The notes beneath the pieces are model-generated. The model worked only from the letters and a program-made list of their open reading frames with translations. It was not told the DNA's origin and searched no databases. Made by a program: the position numbers and the translations under genes. DNA of 7,965 bases from an uncultured Erysipelotrichaceae bacterium (GTDB taxonomy: Bacteria; Bacillota_I; Bacilli_A; Erysipelotrichales; Erysipelotrichaceae), in contig CANPNQ010000036.1 in the NCBI GenBank assembly GCA_947575425.1, positions 1-7,965 of the forward strand, written 5' to 3'. Positions 1 to 5,500 of this stretch are shown here, piece by piece. Positions within the stretch are counted from its first letter, which is position 1, and every line of letters begins with the position of its first letter.

Positions 1-1436
1 AGGAGCTGGCGTTGATGATCTCCATATTATCTCGCAAGGAAAAAGCCAATCCGCTGTTGATCGGAGAGCCGGGCGTCGGCAAGACCGCGCTGGTGGAAAA
101 ATTGGCAGGGATGATCGCTGATGGACAAGTGCAGGAAGGTCTTAAAAATTCCGTCATCTATGAGCTGCATTTGAATTCTTTGGTAGCCGGAACCAAATAT
201 CGCGGCGATTTTGAGGAGAAAATTCAAAATCTGATTAAAGTGTTGGAAAAATATCCGAACGTGATCTTATTCATCGATGAGATCCATCAGATGATCGGCG
301 CGGGAAAAAGTGAGGGCAGTATCGATGTTTCCAGCGTGCTGAAGCCTTATCTGGCTCGTGGTGTGATCAAATGTATCGGAGCTACGACACTGGATGAATA
401 TGAGAAATACATCGAGAAGGATCGAGCATTGGAGCGGCGCTTTCAGATCATCATGGTAAAGGAGCCGGACAAGGCAACCTGTGAAGCGATGATTGAAAGC
501 AAGCTAAAGGAGTATGAATTGTTTCATCAGGTGAAGATTCCCAAGCAGGTGATCCATGATATGATTGAATATTGCGATTATTTTATGCCGCAGCGCAAGT
601 TTCCTGATAAAGCGATCGATGTGCTGGATCTGTCCTGCGTCCATGCGAAAGCACAGGAGGATAAAACTGTCAACGATGGGATTGTACGCAAGGTGATCGA
701 GCAGTTGACGGATATACCCTTGGAATCCTGTGATCGTCTGCACAAGGTCAGAGCGTGTCTGTATGAAAGGGTGATCGCTCAGCGTCCGATCATTGATCGC
801 TTGATGGCACAGCTGTCATGGATTGAGCAGGGTGTGATTCAAAACCGTCCCTTGGGCGTATGGTTGTTTTGCGGGGAACACTGTTGCGGCAAAAAGACGC
901 TGATGAAGGAATTCACCCGTGCTTATTTTAATCAGGAGGAAATGATCGAGCTGGATGTGAGTATGATTGATGTCTCTTTGCATCCTGTTATGAATAAGAT
1001 CAAGCGTAATCCTTATACGACGGTACATGTCGCTAATTTGCATTGTGCCTCTCCCACAACATTGAGTTTACTGCGCTGTTCCATTTTAAAGGGCTTTATG
1101 GAGGTGTCGGATCAACGTGTTGACTTGCGCCACTCCATCTTTATCATGAGCGGTGAATTTACTCTGCCTGCACAGGATAGTTTGCATTTCTTTGAGACAC
1201 AGACCTATCAAACGATGCTGGAAAAGCAGTTAGGCAAGGAATTCATGGAGATCTTTGATGATATTTTCTTGTTTGATTCCTTAAAGGAAAGTGATAAATT
1301 AAGCGTGCTGCGCAGGGAAACACAAAATTGGCGTCATGCGCCGGATGAGCTTACCTTGATCAATGCCTGCCGTCAAAGCGATACGGTGGAACATGCCTTG
1401 AAGCAGCTGCGCTCCGGAGTGATGCATACGATGTAA
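1..1436 (+). CDS. ClpA/ClpC-like AAA+ ATPase (Hsp100), 5'-truncated by window, degenerate second ATPase domain
   Basis: Probable protein unfoldase of the Clp/Hsp100 class. The frame is open to the left edge (codons GAG CTG GCG precede the TTG at 12), so the N-terminal part lies outside. Numbering from the TTG at 12: D1 Walker A GEPGVGKT at 18-25, pore loop KYRG at 62-65, Walker B ILFIDE ending D89-E90, sensor 1 GATT at 123-126, arginine fingers in ALERRF (R142, R143), and a sensor-2-like FPDKAID at 197-203. D1 therefore looks active. There is no long ClpB-type middle domain between D1 and D2, so the architecture is ClpA-like. In D2 (about 280-474) the Walker A has become GEHCCGKKT, the Walker B acidic pair is replaced by A-N (HVANLHC), the usual R-N-R-x-D arginine finger is missing (FMEIFDD), and no IGF/IGL ClpP-docking tripeptide is visible. 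D2 is probably a pseudo-ATPase. It may act without ClpP or with a special partner. No close gene name can be given. Confidence 0.85.
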   Translation, partial: ELALMISILSRKEKANPLLIGEPGVGKTALVEKLAGMIADGQVQEGLKNSVIYELHLNSLVAGTKYRGDFEEKIQNLIKVLEKYPNVILFIDEIHQMIGAGKSEGSIDVSSVLKPYLARGVIKCIGATTLDEYEKYIEKDRALERRFQIIMVKEPDKATCEAMIESKLKEYELFHQVKIPKQVIHDMIEYCDYFMPQRKFPDKAIDVLDLSCVHAKAQEDKTVNDGIVRKVIEQLTDIPLESCDRLHKVRACLYERVIAQRPIIDRLMAQLSWIEQGVIQNRPLGVWLFCGEHCCGKKTLMKEFTRAYFNQEEMIELDVSMIDVSLHPVMNKIKRNPYTTVHVANLHCASPTTLSLLRCSILKGFMEVSDQRVDLRHSIFIMSGEFTLPAQDSLHFFETQTYQTMLEKQLGKEFMEIFDDIFLFDSLKESDKLSVLRRETQNWRHAPDELTLINACRQSDTVEHALKQLRSGVMHTM

Positions 1437-1583
1437 AAAGGAATGGAATAGCGGATCGGATGGATAAGCATGGATGCGAGACATGGAGCGGATGAAGAAA
1501 TATCGGTGATCTAAATGAGCGGGTGGGTTTAAAAAAGGACCTTTCCATTGTGAAGAATTTATTCATGGGATATAACCTCCTTT
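1360..1583 (-). other. Orphan ribosome binding site and start codon on the minus strand
   Basis: On the minus strand AAAGGAGG (complement of 1576-1583) stands 9 nt before an ATG at 1566. It opens a 68-codon frame beginning MNKFFTMERSFFK and ending at 1360. The first dozen residues look natural. The rest is rich in Ser, Arg, Pro and His and runs antisense into the end of the Clp-like gene, which is what a shadow frame looks like. A TATGAT sequence lies upstream, at the complement of about 1607-1612, without a clear -35. The likely reading is a surviving 5' end of a deleted gene, or chance. I would not annotate it as a functional protein. Confidence 0.2.
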
Positions 1584-1630
1584 GTGTCAGATTTCTCGGC
1601 AGAGAAATCATAGCATGAAGGCCTTTTTTT
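1531..1630. terminator. Long-range stem with T-tract, possibly bidirectional terminator or structured RNA
   Basis: AAAAAAGG-A-CCTT (1531-1543) can pair with AAGG-CCTTTTTT (1618-1629), giving a 12-bp stem with one bulged A and a run of seven T at 1624-1630. Inside it a perfect 8-bp hairpin GATTTCTC/GAGAAATC with loop GGCA lies at 1590-1609. Read on the plus strand it could terminate the Clp-like gene from about 95 nt downstream. Read on the minus strand it also ends in a T-run. The closing loop is long, about 75 nt, so a simple intrinsic terminator is uncertain. Confidence 0.35.
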
Positions 1631-1690
1631 GAGTCGTGAAAAGACAGACAGAAATGGAAAGATGCCCACACGGAAATTTGGATAGGCTGA

Positions 1691-1933
1691 AGAATAGCCG
1701 CACCAGCGTATGGAGAAGGTCATATCGATCTGATCGGACCTGCTTGGAATGAAGAAAACATCTTTGAATATTACGTAGATATGGGTGATACGTTTTCTAA
1801 TGTGGAAAAGGCGTATGCCCTGAATGATATAGAGCATACACCCAAAAATCCATATTATTCGAACTATATCTTTTTGCGAAAAGATCAAAGGATCGTTAGC
1901 TTTGCTTATTTGGTAAACAGTGATTTTACTTGA
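1691..1933 (+). pseudogene. C-terminal fragment of an unrecognised protein, no start codon
   Basis: An 80-codon frame follows a TGA at 1688-1690 and ends at TGA 1931-1933. It contains no ATG until residue 37 and no ribosome binding site. The translation looks like a real soluble or secreted protein: it passes through HIDLIGPAWNEENIFEYY, DMGDTFSNVEKAYAL and NPYYSNYIFLRKDQRIVSFAYL, with balanced Asp, Glu, Asn, Tyr and Phe use and no shadow-like repetition. The upstream part is either deleted or too shifted to follow. I do not recognise the family. Confidence 0.4.
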
Positions 1934-1990
1934 AACGATGAACGGATTGCGGTAATAGAATCATTGTTCGAAAGGGAAATCAAATGATGA

Positions 1991-2022
1991 TGTATGAATA
2001 AGACAAAGCATCTATTCATGCA
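1991..2022. repeat. Inverted repeat TGTATGAATA / TATTCATGCA
   Basis: Ten base pairs (nine Watson-Crick and one G-T) with a 12-nt loop. ATGAATA (1994-2000) and TATTCAT (2013-2019) form a perfect 7-bp core. No T-tract follows on either strand, so it is not a standard intrinsic terminator. Its role is unknown. Confidence 0.4.
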
Positions 2023-2043
2023 TGGTTAGGTAGAAGGAATCAT

Positions 2044-2084
2044 ACAGACAGGTGATTTGGAAGGGAAGTCTACCTGTCTGTTTT
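2044..2084 (+). terminator. Intrinsic terminator-like hairpin, plus strand
   Basis: ACAGACAGGT (2044-2053) and ACCTGTCTGT (2072-2081) pair perfectly over 10 bp. The stem can be extended inward by GATTT/AAGTC with one bulged base, leaving loop GGAAGGG. TTTT at 2081-2084 follows. It would terminate rightward transcripts crossing the 1691-1933 fragment, and may be the former terminator of that gene. Confidence 0.6.
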
Positions 2085-2111
2085 CGATCATCCAAATTAG
2101 GGAGCGGGGAA

Positions 2112-2173
2112 GTAAAAGAAAACAGGTAAAAGAGAGGCAATGGGAGAAACTCCTTGCATCTATCACCTGTTTT
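2112..2173 (-). terminator. Intrinsic terminator-like hairpin, best on minus strand
   Basis: AAAACAGGT (2119-2127) and ACCTGTTTT (2165-2173) are a perfect 9-bp inverted repeat. A second inner stem, GCAA-t-GGGAG / CTCC-TTGC, lies in the loop. Read leftward, the hairpin is followed by TTTTCTTTTACTT, a good U-rich tail. It sits at the 3' end of the minus-strand fragment at 2147-2350 and could be its original terminator. A weaker plus-strand use (tail TTTTAT) is possible. Confidence 0.45.
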
Positions 2174-2350
2174 ATAATGCCAAGAAATCAATAGAGAAAC
2201 AAAGCCGCTATATTCGCAGATTCCCCAATCACTGAAGGCAAGAATCATAGAATCCAGCCATTCAGCACACTCATGTTCATTGGCGGGATAGTTAAAGTTT
2301 AAATACATCCCTTTAAGACGAAGGCATTTGGCAGGAAAATCGAAGCATAG
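2147..2350 (-). pseudogene. Protein-like fragment of unknown family, minus strand
   Basis: The minus-strand frame opens directly after a TAG (complement of 2351-2353), with residues LCFDFPAKCLRLKG before the first ATG at 2308. It continues MYLNFNYPANEHECAEWLDS, then ILAFSDWGICEYSGFVSLLI and SWHYKTGDRCKEF. The natural-looking composition begins upstream of that ATG, and the ATG lacks a properly spaced ribosome binding site, so the 5' end seems lost. The frame then runs on through a terminator hairpin to 2012 with low-complexity residues, which suggests the natural stop was also lost. I do not recognise the family. A short intact gene starting at 2308 is less likely. Confidence 0.35.
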
Positions 2351-2426
2351 CTAGTATGCAGTATCAAGTGCAATCGTGGAAAAGGAACGCTTTTTCATTT
2401 TGCCTATGGGATTGAAGGGGAAAATG

Positions 2427-2435
2427 TGATAAAAT
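2427..2435 (+). promoter_or_regulatory. Extended -10 promoter for the mgtE leader
   Basis: TGATAAAAT at 2427-2435 fits an extended -10 element (TG-n-TAAAAT, 5 of 6 to TATAAT). No -35 at 16-18 bp matches well, which is tolerable for extended -10 promoters. Transcription would begin near 2442, just before the leader ORF and about 120 nt upstream of mgtE. Confidence 0.4.
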
Positions 2436-2460
2436 AAGGAAAGAGAGGCAGGTGGTAAAT

Positions 2461-2541
2461 GTGAAAAGCGATCGCATAAGCGTCCCGCTGGATAGGAATA
2501 CAGATGAGGATCATTTACCGCCGGAATACAATGTAAAATGA
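2461..2541 (+). CDS. Putative 26-residue leader peptide upstream of mgtE
   Basis: GTG at 2461 opens a 26-codon frame, stopping with TGA at 2539-2541, 22 nt before the mgtE start. A purine-rich GGTGG at 2451-2455 lies 5 nt ahead. An in-frame GTG at 2452 is an alternative start. The product is acidic in its second half, with NTDEDHLPPEYNVK at its end. In enterobacteria, leader peptides with acidic and proline codons upstream of Mg2+ transporter genes (MgtL, MgtP) sense low Mg2+ or translation capacity. The analogy here is inference from position and composition only, with no sequence homology claimed. The final codons overlap a hairpin arm (2507-2545), so translating ribosomes would alter the RNA fold before mgtE. 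It could also be a chance frame. Confidence 0.35.
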   Translation: MKSDRISVPLDRNTDEDHLPPEYNVK

Positions 2542-2563
2542 TCCTTCGATAAGGAGGAATCAT
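2507..2563 (+). promoter_or_regulatory. Two mutually exclusive hairpins before mgtE (attenuator-like)
   Basis: Hairpin A: AGGATCATTT (2507-2516) pairs with AAATGATCCT (2536-2545), 10 bp, extendable by AC/GT past a bulged A. Hairpin B: ATGAT (2538-2542) and CCTT (2543-2546) pair with AAGG (2551-2554) and ATCAT (2559-2563). B encloses the mgtE Shine-Dalgarno AAGGAGG (2551-2557). The 3' arm of A is the 5' arm of B, so only one can form. A leaves the ribosome binding site free; B partly hides it. This is the layout of translational attenuation. Stability was not computed, and B has a 4-nt bulge. Confidence 0.35.
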
Positions 2564-3232
2564 ATGAAACGGAAAATTACGAATGAAGAATTAAAACAGC
2601 TCTTGATCAAAGGGGAGGAGCAGGCGATCAAGGAGGTTGTCAGTGACATCCATCCGGTTGTCATTTTGGATCTGATCCATGAAGATGAAGAAGCAGCACC
2701 GATCATTTTGGCACATTTATCGGATGAGGTCATTGCCGATATTGTGGAGGAAGAGGATGATGAGGAAAAATATGAACTCCTCAAGATGTTTTCCGATGCC
2801 AAGCAGAAGCATATTTTAAAGGAGATGTCACTGGATGAGGTGACCGATCTGTTGGGGGAGTTGGAGGATGAGGAACAAGAGGAAGTCCTTGCCAAGCTGA
2901 GCCATGAGGATCGAGAGGACGTCCGGGAGCTGTTAAATTATGCAGAGGATAGCGCAGGCGGTTTGATGACCACCGAGTTTATTTCCATACGGGCAAAAAA
3001 TACCGTGCGTCAGACTTTGGAGTATTTACAGAAGAACACGGATGCGGAGACGACCTATTATCTGTACGTGACCGATCGCGCCAATACGCTAAAAGGTGTG
3101 GTATCTCTAAGGGATATCGTAAGCAGTCCTTTTGATACGAATATGCTGGAGATCACCAATCCCAATGTGATCTCTGTGCGTTATGATGAGGATCAGGAAC
3201 AGGTCGCAAAGATGAAAAATATGGCTTTGTGA
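2564..3232 (+). CDS. mgtE: MgtE N-terminal part (N domain and most of the CBS pair)
   Basis: The first open half encodes 222 residues. Residues 1-130 form the superhelical, strongly acidic N domain (for example VEEEDDEEKYE around 61-71). CBS1 begins near DSAGGLMTTEF (129-139) and includes LKGVVSLRDIV (176-186). CBS2 begins near 198 (TNPNVISVRYDED). The last residues after V214-A-K-M are out of frame: KNMAL replaces the expected K-K-Y-G-F. As it stands this polypeptide lacks the membrane pore and could not transport Mg2+. Confidence 0.8.
   Translation: MKRKITNEELKQLLIKGEEQAIKEVVSDIHPVVILDLIHEDEEAAPIILAHLSDEVIADIVEEEDDEEKYELLKMFSDAKQKHILKEMSLDEVTDLLGELEDEEQEEVLAKLSHEDREDVRELLNYAEDSAGGLMTTEFISIRAKNTVRQTLEYLQKNTDAETTYYLYVTDRANTLKGVVSLRDIVSSPFDTNMLEITNPNVISVRYDEDQEQVAKMKNMAL
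3211..3232 (+). other. Frameshift site in mgtE at an A5 tract
   Basis: In GATGAAAAATATGG the upstream frame reads ATG AAA AAT ATG and stops at TGA 3230-3232. The downstream frame reads AAA TAT GGC TTT GTG ATG ATG CCA. Adding one A to the five at 3215-3219 restores a continuous MgtE. The tract is not a canonical -1 ribosomal slippery heptamer (G AAA AAT), but transcriptional slippage on A5 is conceivable. Confidence 0.85.
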
Positions 3233-3900
3233 TGATGCCAGTTGTGGATGAGGATCATCATATGCTTGGGGTCATCACGGTTGATGATATCATGGATGTC
3301 ATTCAGGAGGAAACCACCGAGGATATTCACCGCTTGGGTCAAGTCGGCAAGGAGGAGCGCATCGATTCCAAGCTCATAGAATCATTGAAGTCACGTCTGC
3401 CATGGCTGGTAATCAATTTATTTACAGCGGTGCTTGCGGCAATGGTGGTATCTTACTTTGAAGGGACCATCTCTCAGGTGGTAACGCTGGCGACGATCAT
3501 GCCGATTGTGACGGGAATGGGAGGGAATGCCGGTACACAATCTTTGACAATCGTGGTGCGCGGCTTGTCCTTAGGCGAGTTGACAAAGGAGAATGCGGCG
3601 ATGATCTTATGGAAGGAGATCGGCGTCGGGATGTTAAGCGGCGTTGTGATCGGTCTGCTGATCGCATTGGGCGCCATGTTATTGGAAGGAAATCCGATCT
3701 TTGGCATCGTAACAGGGGCTGCGATGTTTTTGAATATGATGCTCGCCAATATTGCGGGATATTTTATACCGGTAATTCTGGAAAAATGCCATGTGGATCC
3801 GGCGCTGGCATCCGGTGTTTTTGTGACAACGGTGACGGATGTGCTGGGCTTCCTGTTTTTTTTGGGATTGGCGACTGTGGCACTGCCTTATCTGTTGTGA
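3229..3900 (+). CDS. mgtE: MgtE C-terminal part (end of CBS2 and membrane domain)
   Basis: The second half reads V-M-M-P-V-V-D from the GTG at 3229. It has no ribosome binding site, so it is the continuation of mgtE rather than a separate gene. The end of CBS2 (LGVITVDDIMDVI, residues 13-25) leads through the connecting helix (RLGQVGKEERI) to the membrane domain. TM1 follows PWLVINLF (58-65), the conserved GGNAGTQ is at 98-104, further helices lie around 132-151 and 158-184, and the last begins in VTDVLGFLFFLGLA (202-215), with D204 matching the pore aspartate of the family. Membrane domain conservation looks complete. Confidence 0.8.
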   Translation: MMMPVVDEDHHMLGVITVDDIMDVIQEETTEDIHRLGQVGKEERIDSKLIESLKSRLPWLVINLFTAVLAAMVVSYFEGTISQVVTLATIMPIVTGMGGNAGTQSLTIVVRGLSLGELTKENAAMILWKEIGVGMLSGVVIGLLIALGAMLLEGNPIFGIVTGAAMFLNMMLANIAGYFIPVILEKCHVDPALASGVFVTTVTDVLGFLFFLGLATVALPYLL

Positions 3901-3912
3901 TGGGAGTCATGG

Positions 3913-4620
3913 ATGATGGCAAAGCGAATGATCCATCGGATCTTGGCGGGATTGGGAGTGATCGTTTTTGCGATCGTAGTGTGGGTACTCTATCTGTATA
4001 ATTTGATTCCCCATCCCCGCTATGACGATGCTGATTTTCAAATAACCTTTCAGGAAAGCGGAAAGGATCAAAATCAAAATGGCGTTGACGATTTTATCGA
4101 TATTTTAAATGGCGCCAAGCAGGAGGCACAGCGCCACCCAACCTATCGCAGCGCCTATTATGATGGCGGCTATCCGCCAAAGGAGGAGGGAGTATGTACC
4201 GATGTGATATGGCGCTCGTTACAGGAAGCCGGCTATGATCTAAAGGCGCTGGTTGATGCGGATATTGCTTCGTGTGTCACCTGTTATCCAAGGGTCAACG
4301 GAGTTCCAGACCCCAATATTGATTTTCGTCGTGTCCCCAATTTACAGGTGTTTTTTGCCCGTCATACAAAGGTCTTGACAACGGATCTTGAAAGAATTGA
4401 GGAATGGCAGGCAGGGGATATTGTGGTATTCTCTGATTCGCATATCGGAATTGTTTCGGAGGTGCGCAATTATCGTGGCGTACCGTTTTTGATTCACAAT
4501 GGCAATCTGCCCAAAATGGAGGAGGATTGCCTGTGGCGGGAGGATATGTTAAAGGGAATCAGCGGACATTATCGGTTCCTTTATCATGAGGATGTGAATG
4601 ATACAACCTCGTTGGAATAA
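3913..4620 (+). CDS. Membrane-anchored DUF1287 protein (NlpC/P60-like cysteine hydrolase fold)
   Basis: 235 residues. A basic start (MMAKRMIHR) and one hydrophobic helix at about 9-30 suggest an uncleaved anchor with the domain outside the membrane. DQNQNGVDD (52-60) resembles the DxDxDGxxD calcium-binding loop common in Gram-positive members. The DUF1287 core follows: GGYPPKEEGVCTDV (85-97) with candidate nucleophile C95, YPRVNGVPDPNIDFRRVPNL (125-144), WQAGDIVVF (165-173), SHIGIVS (176-182) with H177, IHN (194-196) and the terminal GHYRF (218-222). The family is related to papain-like NlpC/P60 peptidases, so a cell-wall amidase or peptidase role is possible; the substrate is unknown. GGGAG at 3902-3906 sits 6 nt before ATG 3913; ATG 3916 is an alternative. 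The gene is 12 nt downstream of mgtE, implying co-transcription. Confidence 0.85.
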   Translation: MMAKRMIHRILAGLGVIVFAIVVWVLYLYNLIPHPRYDDADFQITFQESGKDQNQNGVDDFIDILNGAKQEAQRHPTYRSAYYDGGYPPKEEGVCTDVIWRSLQEAGYDLKALVDADIASCVTCYPRVNGVPDPNIDFRRVPNLQVFFARHTKVLTTDLERIEEWQAGDIVVFSDSHIGIVSEVRNYRGVPFLIHNGNLPKMEEDCLWREDMLKGISGHYRFLYHEDVNDTTSLE

Positions 4621-4704
4621 ATGGTTTCGAGCTGGCCCATCATAAGAAAAAGGAATAGGTGCTGTTATAGGAAGATAATATGATGGAAACAAGGAGGAAA
4701 ACGT

Positions 4705-5460
4705 ATGAAGGCATTGATCACCGGCGCAAGCTCCGGACTTGGTAGGGATATGGCAAGGGTATTGGCTGGATATGGCATTGATTTGATCATCGTCGCCAGA
4801 CGGAAAGATCGATTGGAGGAGTTGAGACAGGAATTGAGGGATCGCGTGGCAGTTACCGTCATCTGCATGGATCTTGCGGATGAAATGAACTGTAGCCTGT
4901 TATATGAGCGGGTGAAGGAGGAGGATATTGATATTCTGATCAATAATGCCGGTTTTGGTATGGCTGGGGAGTTCATCCATGGCGATTTGGATCGGGAATT
5001 ACAGATGATCAATACCAATATTAAGGCATTGCATATTCTAACCAAATTATTCCTAAAGGACTTTGTCCATCGTGATTATGGTTATATCCTCAACGTGGCA
5101 TCTGCGGCGGCGTTTTTGAGCGGACCATTGATGGCAACCTATTATGCGACAAAGGCATATGTGAGAAATTTCACTTTGGCACTGCGCAAGGAGATGCAGA
5201 AGGCAAATGCGCATGTATATATCAGCGCACTTTGTCCCGGACCTGTGCAAACGGAATTCAGCGAGGTGGCACAGGTCAAGTTTGCGCTAAGGGGAAAAAG
5301 CAGTATGGAAGTGGCGAAGATGGCAGTCGATGGAATGCTGGGACAAAAGGCGCAGATCATTCCCGGAGGGTTGATGAAGGCAGCCTATGTATGCTGTAAG
5401 CTGATGCCGCTGTTTGTGCTGTCAGAGGCAAGCTATCACATACAAAAGCGCAAGGAATAA
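4705..5460 (+). CDS. Short-chain dehydrogenase/reductase (SDR, DltE/YqjQ-like)
   Basis: Classical SDR of 251 residues, the usual length. It shows the nucleotide-binding TGASSGLG (6-13), the basic ARRKDRL (31-37) that favours NADP(H), D56-L after the third strand, NNAG (80-83), the NTN motif at 103-105, catalytic S133 in NVAS, and the YxxxK pair Y146/K150 in TYYATK. CPGPVQTEF (177-185) closes the cofactor site. It probably reduces or oxidises a carbonyl/hydroxyl substrate that cannot be told from the sequence. AAGGAGG (4691-4697) lies 7 nt before ATG 4705. It is 84 nt downstream of the DUF1287 gene, so it may be read through from that unit or have its own weak promoter. No terminator is apparent after it, where it meets the convergent DUF421 gene. 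Confidence 0.92.
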   Translation: MKALITGASSGLGRDMARVLAGYGIDLIIVARRKDRLEELRQELRDRVAVTVICMDLADEMNCSLLYERVKEEDIDILINNAGFGMAGEFIHGDLDRELQMINTNIKALHILTKLFLKDFVHRDYGYILNVASAAAFLSGPLMATYYATKAYVRNFTLALRKEMQKANAHVYISALCPGPVQTEFSEVAQVKFALRGKSSMEVAKMAVDGMLGQKAQIIPGGLMKAAYVCCKLMPLFVLSEASYHIQKRKE

Positions 5461-5500
5461 GAAAAAATCAGGGAAGCATTGTGAAAGTGAGGCGGCGTAC

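Larger units (their letters stand above)
1437..2460. other. Long region without an intact gene: hairpins and gene fragments
   Basis: About 1 kb between the Clp-like gene and the mgtE unit. No frame on either strand combines a start, a ribosome binding site and convincing protein-like sequence over a useful length. It holds an A/T-flanked long-range stem (1531-1630), a plus-strand protein-like fragment without a start (1691-1933), three successive hairpins (1991-2173), and a minus-strand protein-like fragment (2147-2350). The pattern suggests deletion-type decay of at least two former genes. No tRNA, insertion sequence ends or CRISPR repeats are visible. Confidence 0.6.
2564..3900 (+). pseudogene. 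mgtE: mgtE magnesium transporter, interrupted by a single frameshift
   Basis: MgtE is a dimeric Mg2+ channel of the cytoplasmic membrane, gated by cytosolic N and CBS domains that bind Mg2+. Joined across the shift, the product is about 445 residues, the usual family length, with all parts in order: acidic helical N domain, CBS pair, five-helix membrane domain with the GGNAGTQ signature, and the pore-lining Asp region T-D-x-x-G-F. The start at 2564 has a strong AAGGAGG 6 nt ahead. The reading frame breaks inside the second CBS domain, at AAAAA (3215-3219); one more A would give K-K-Y-G-F-V-M-M-P-V-V-D, matching the family. Because everything after the break remains conserved, the shift is recent, a sequencing error, or bypassed by slippage. 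The downstream DUF1287 gene follows after 12 nt. Confidence 0.85.

Noticed and set aside
1559..1888. Minus-strand 109-codon frame.
   Set aside because: It lies antisense to the better protein-like fragment at 1691-1933 and has no ribosome binding site at its start.
2436..2563. M-box (Mg2+) riboswitch upstream of mgtE.
   Set aside because: The space between promoter and start is only about 120 nt and none of the conserved M-box blocks is recognisable.
2351..2563. Minus-strand 70-codon frame upstream of mgtE.
   Set aside because: It runs antisense to the mgtE leader, has no ribosome binding site and has shadow-like composition.
2560..2895. Serine-rich minus-strand frame opposite mgtE.
   Set aside because: Its poly-serine composition is the mirror image of the acidic GAT/GAG/GAA-rich N domain on the other strand.
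3211..3232. Programmed -1 ribosomal frameshift in mgtE.
   Set aside because: The site G AAA AAT lacks the X XXY YYZ pattern, no strong downstream hairpin is evident, and MgtE is not known to need recoding.
3609..4001. Plus-strand frame overlapping the mgtE end and DUF1287 start.
   Set aside because: It is out of frame with two convincing genes, and its Arg/Asp/Gly/Cys-rich composition is shadow-like.
4665..5045. Minus-strand frame antisense to the SDR gene.
   Set aside because: The plus strand has every SDR motif. The antisense frame has no ribosome binding site and no family features.
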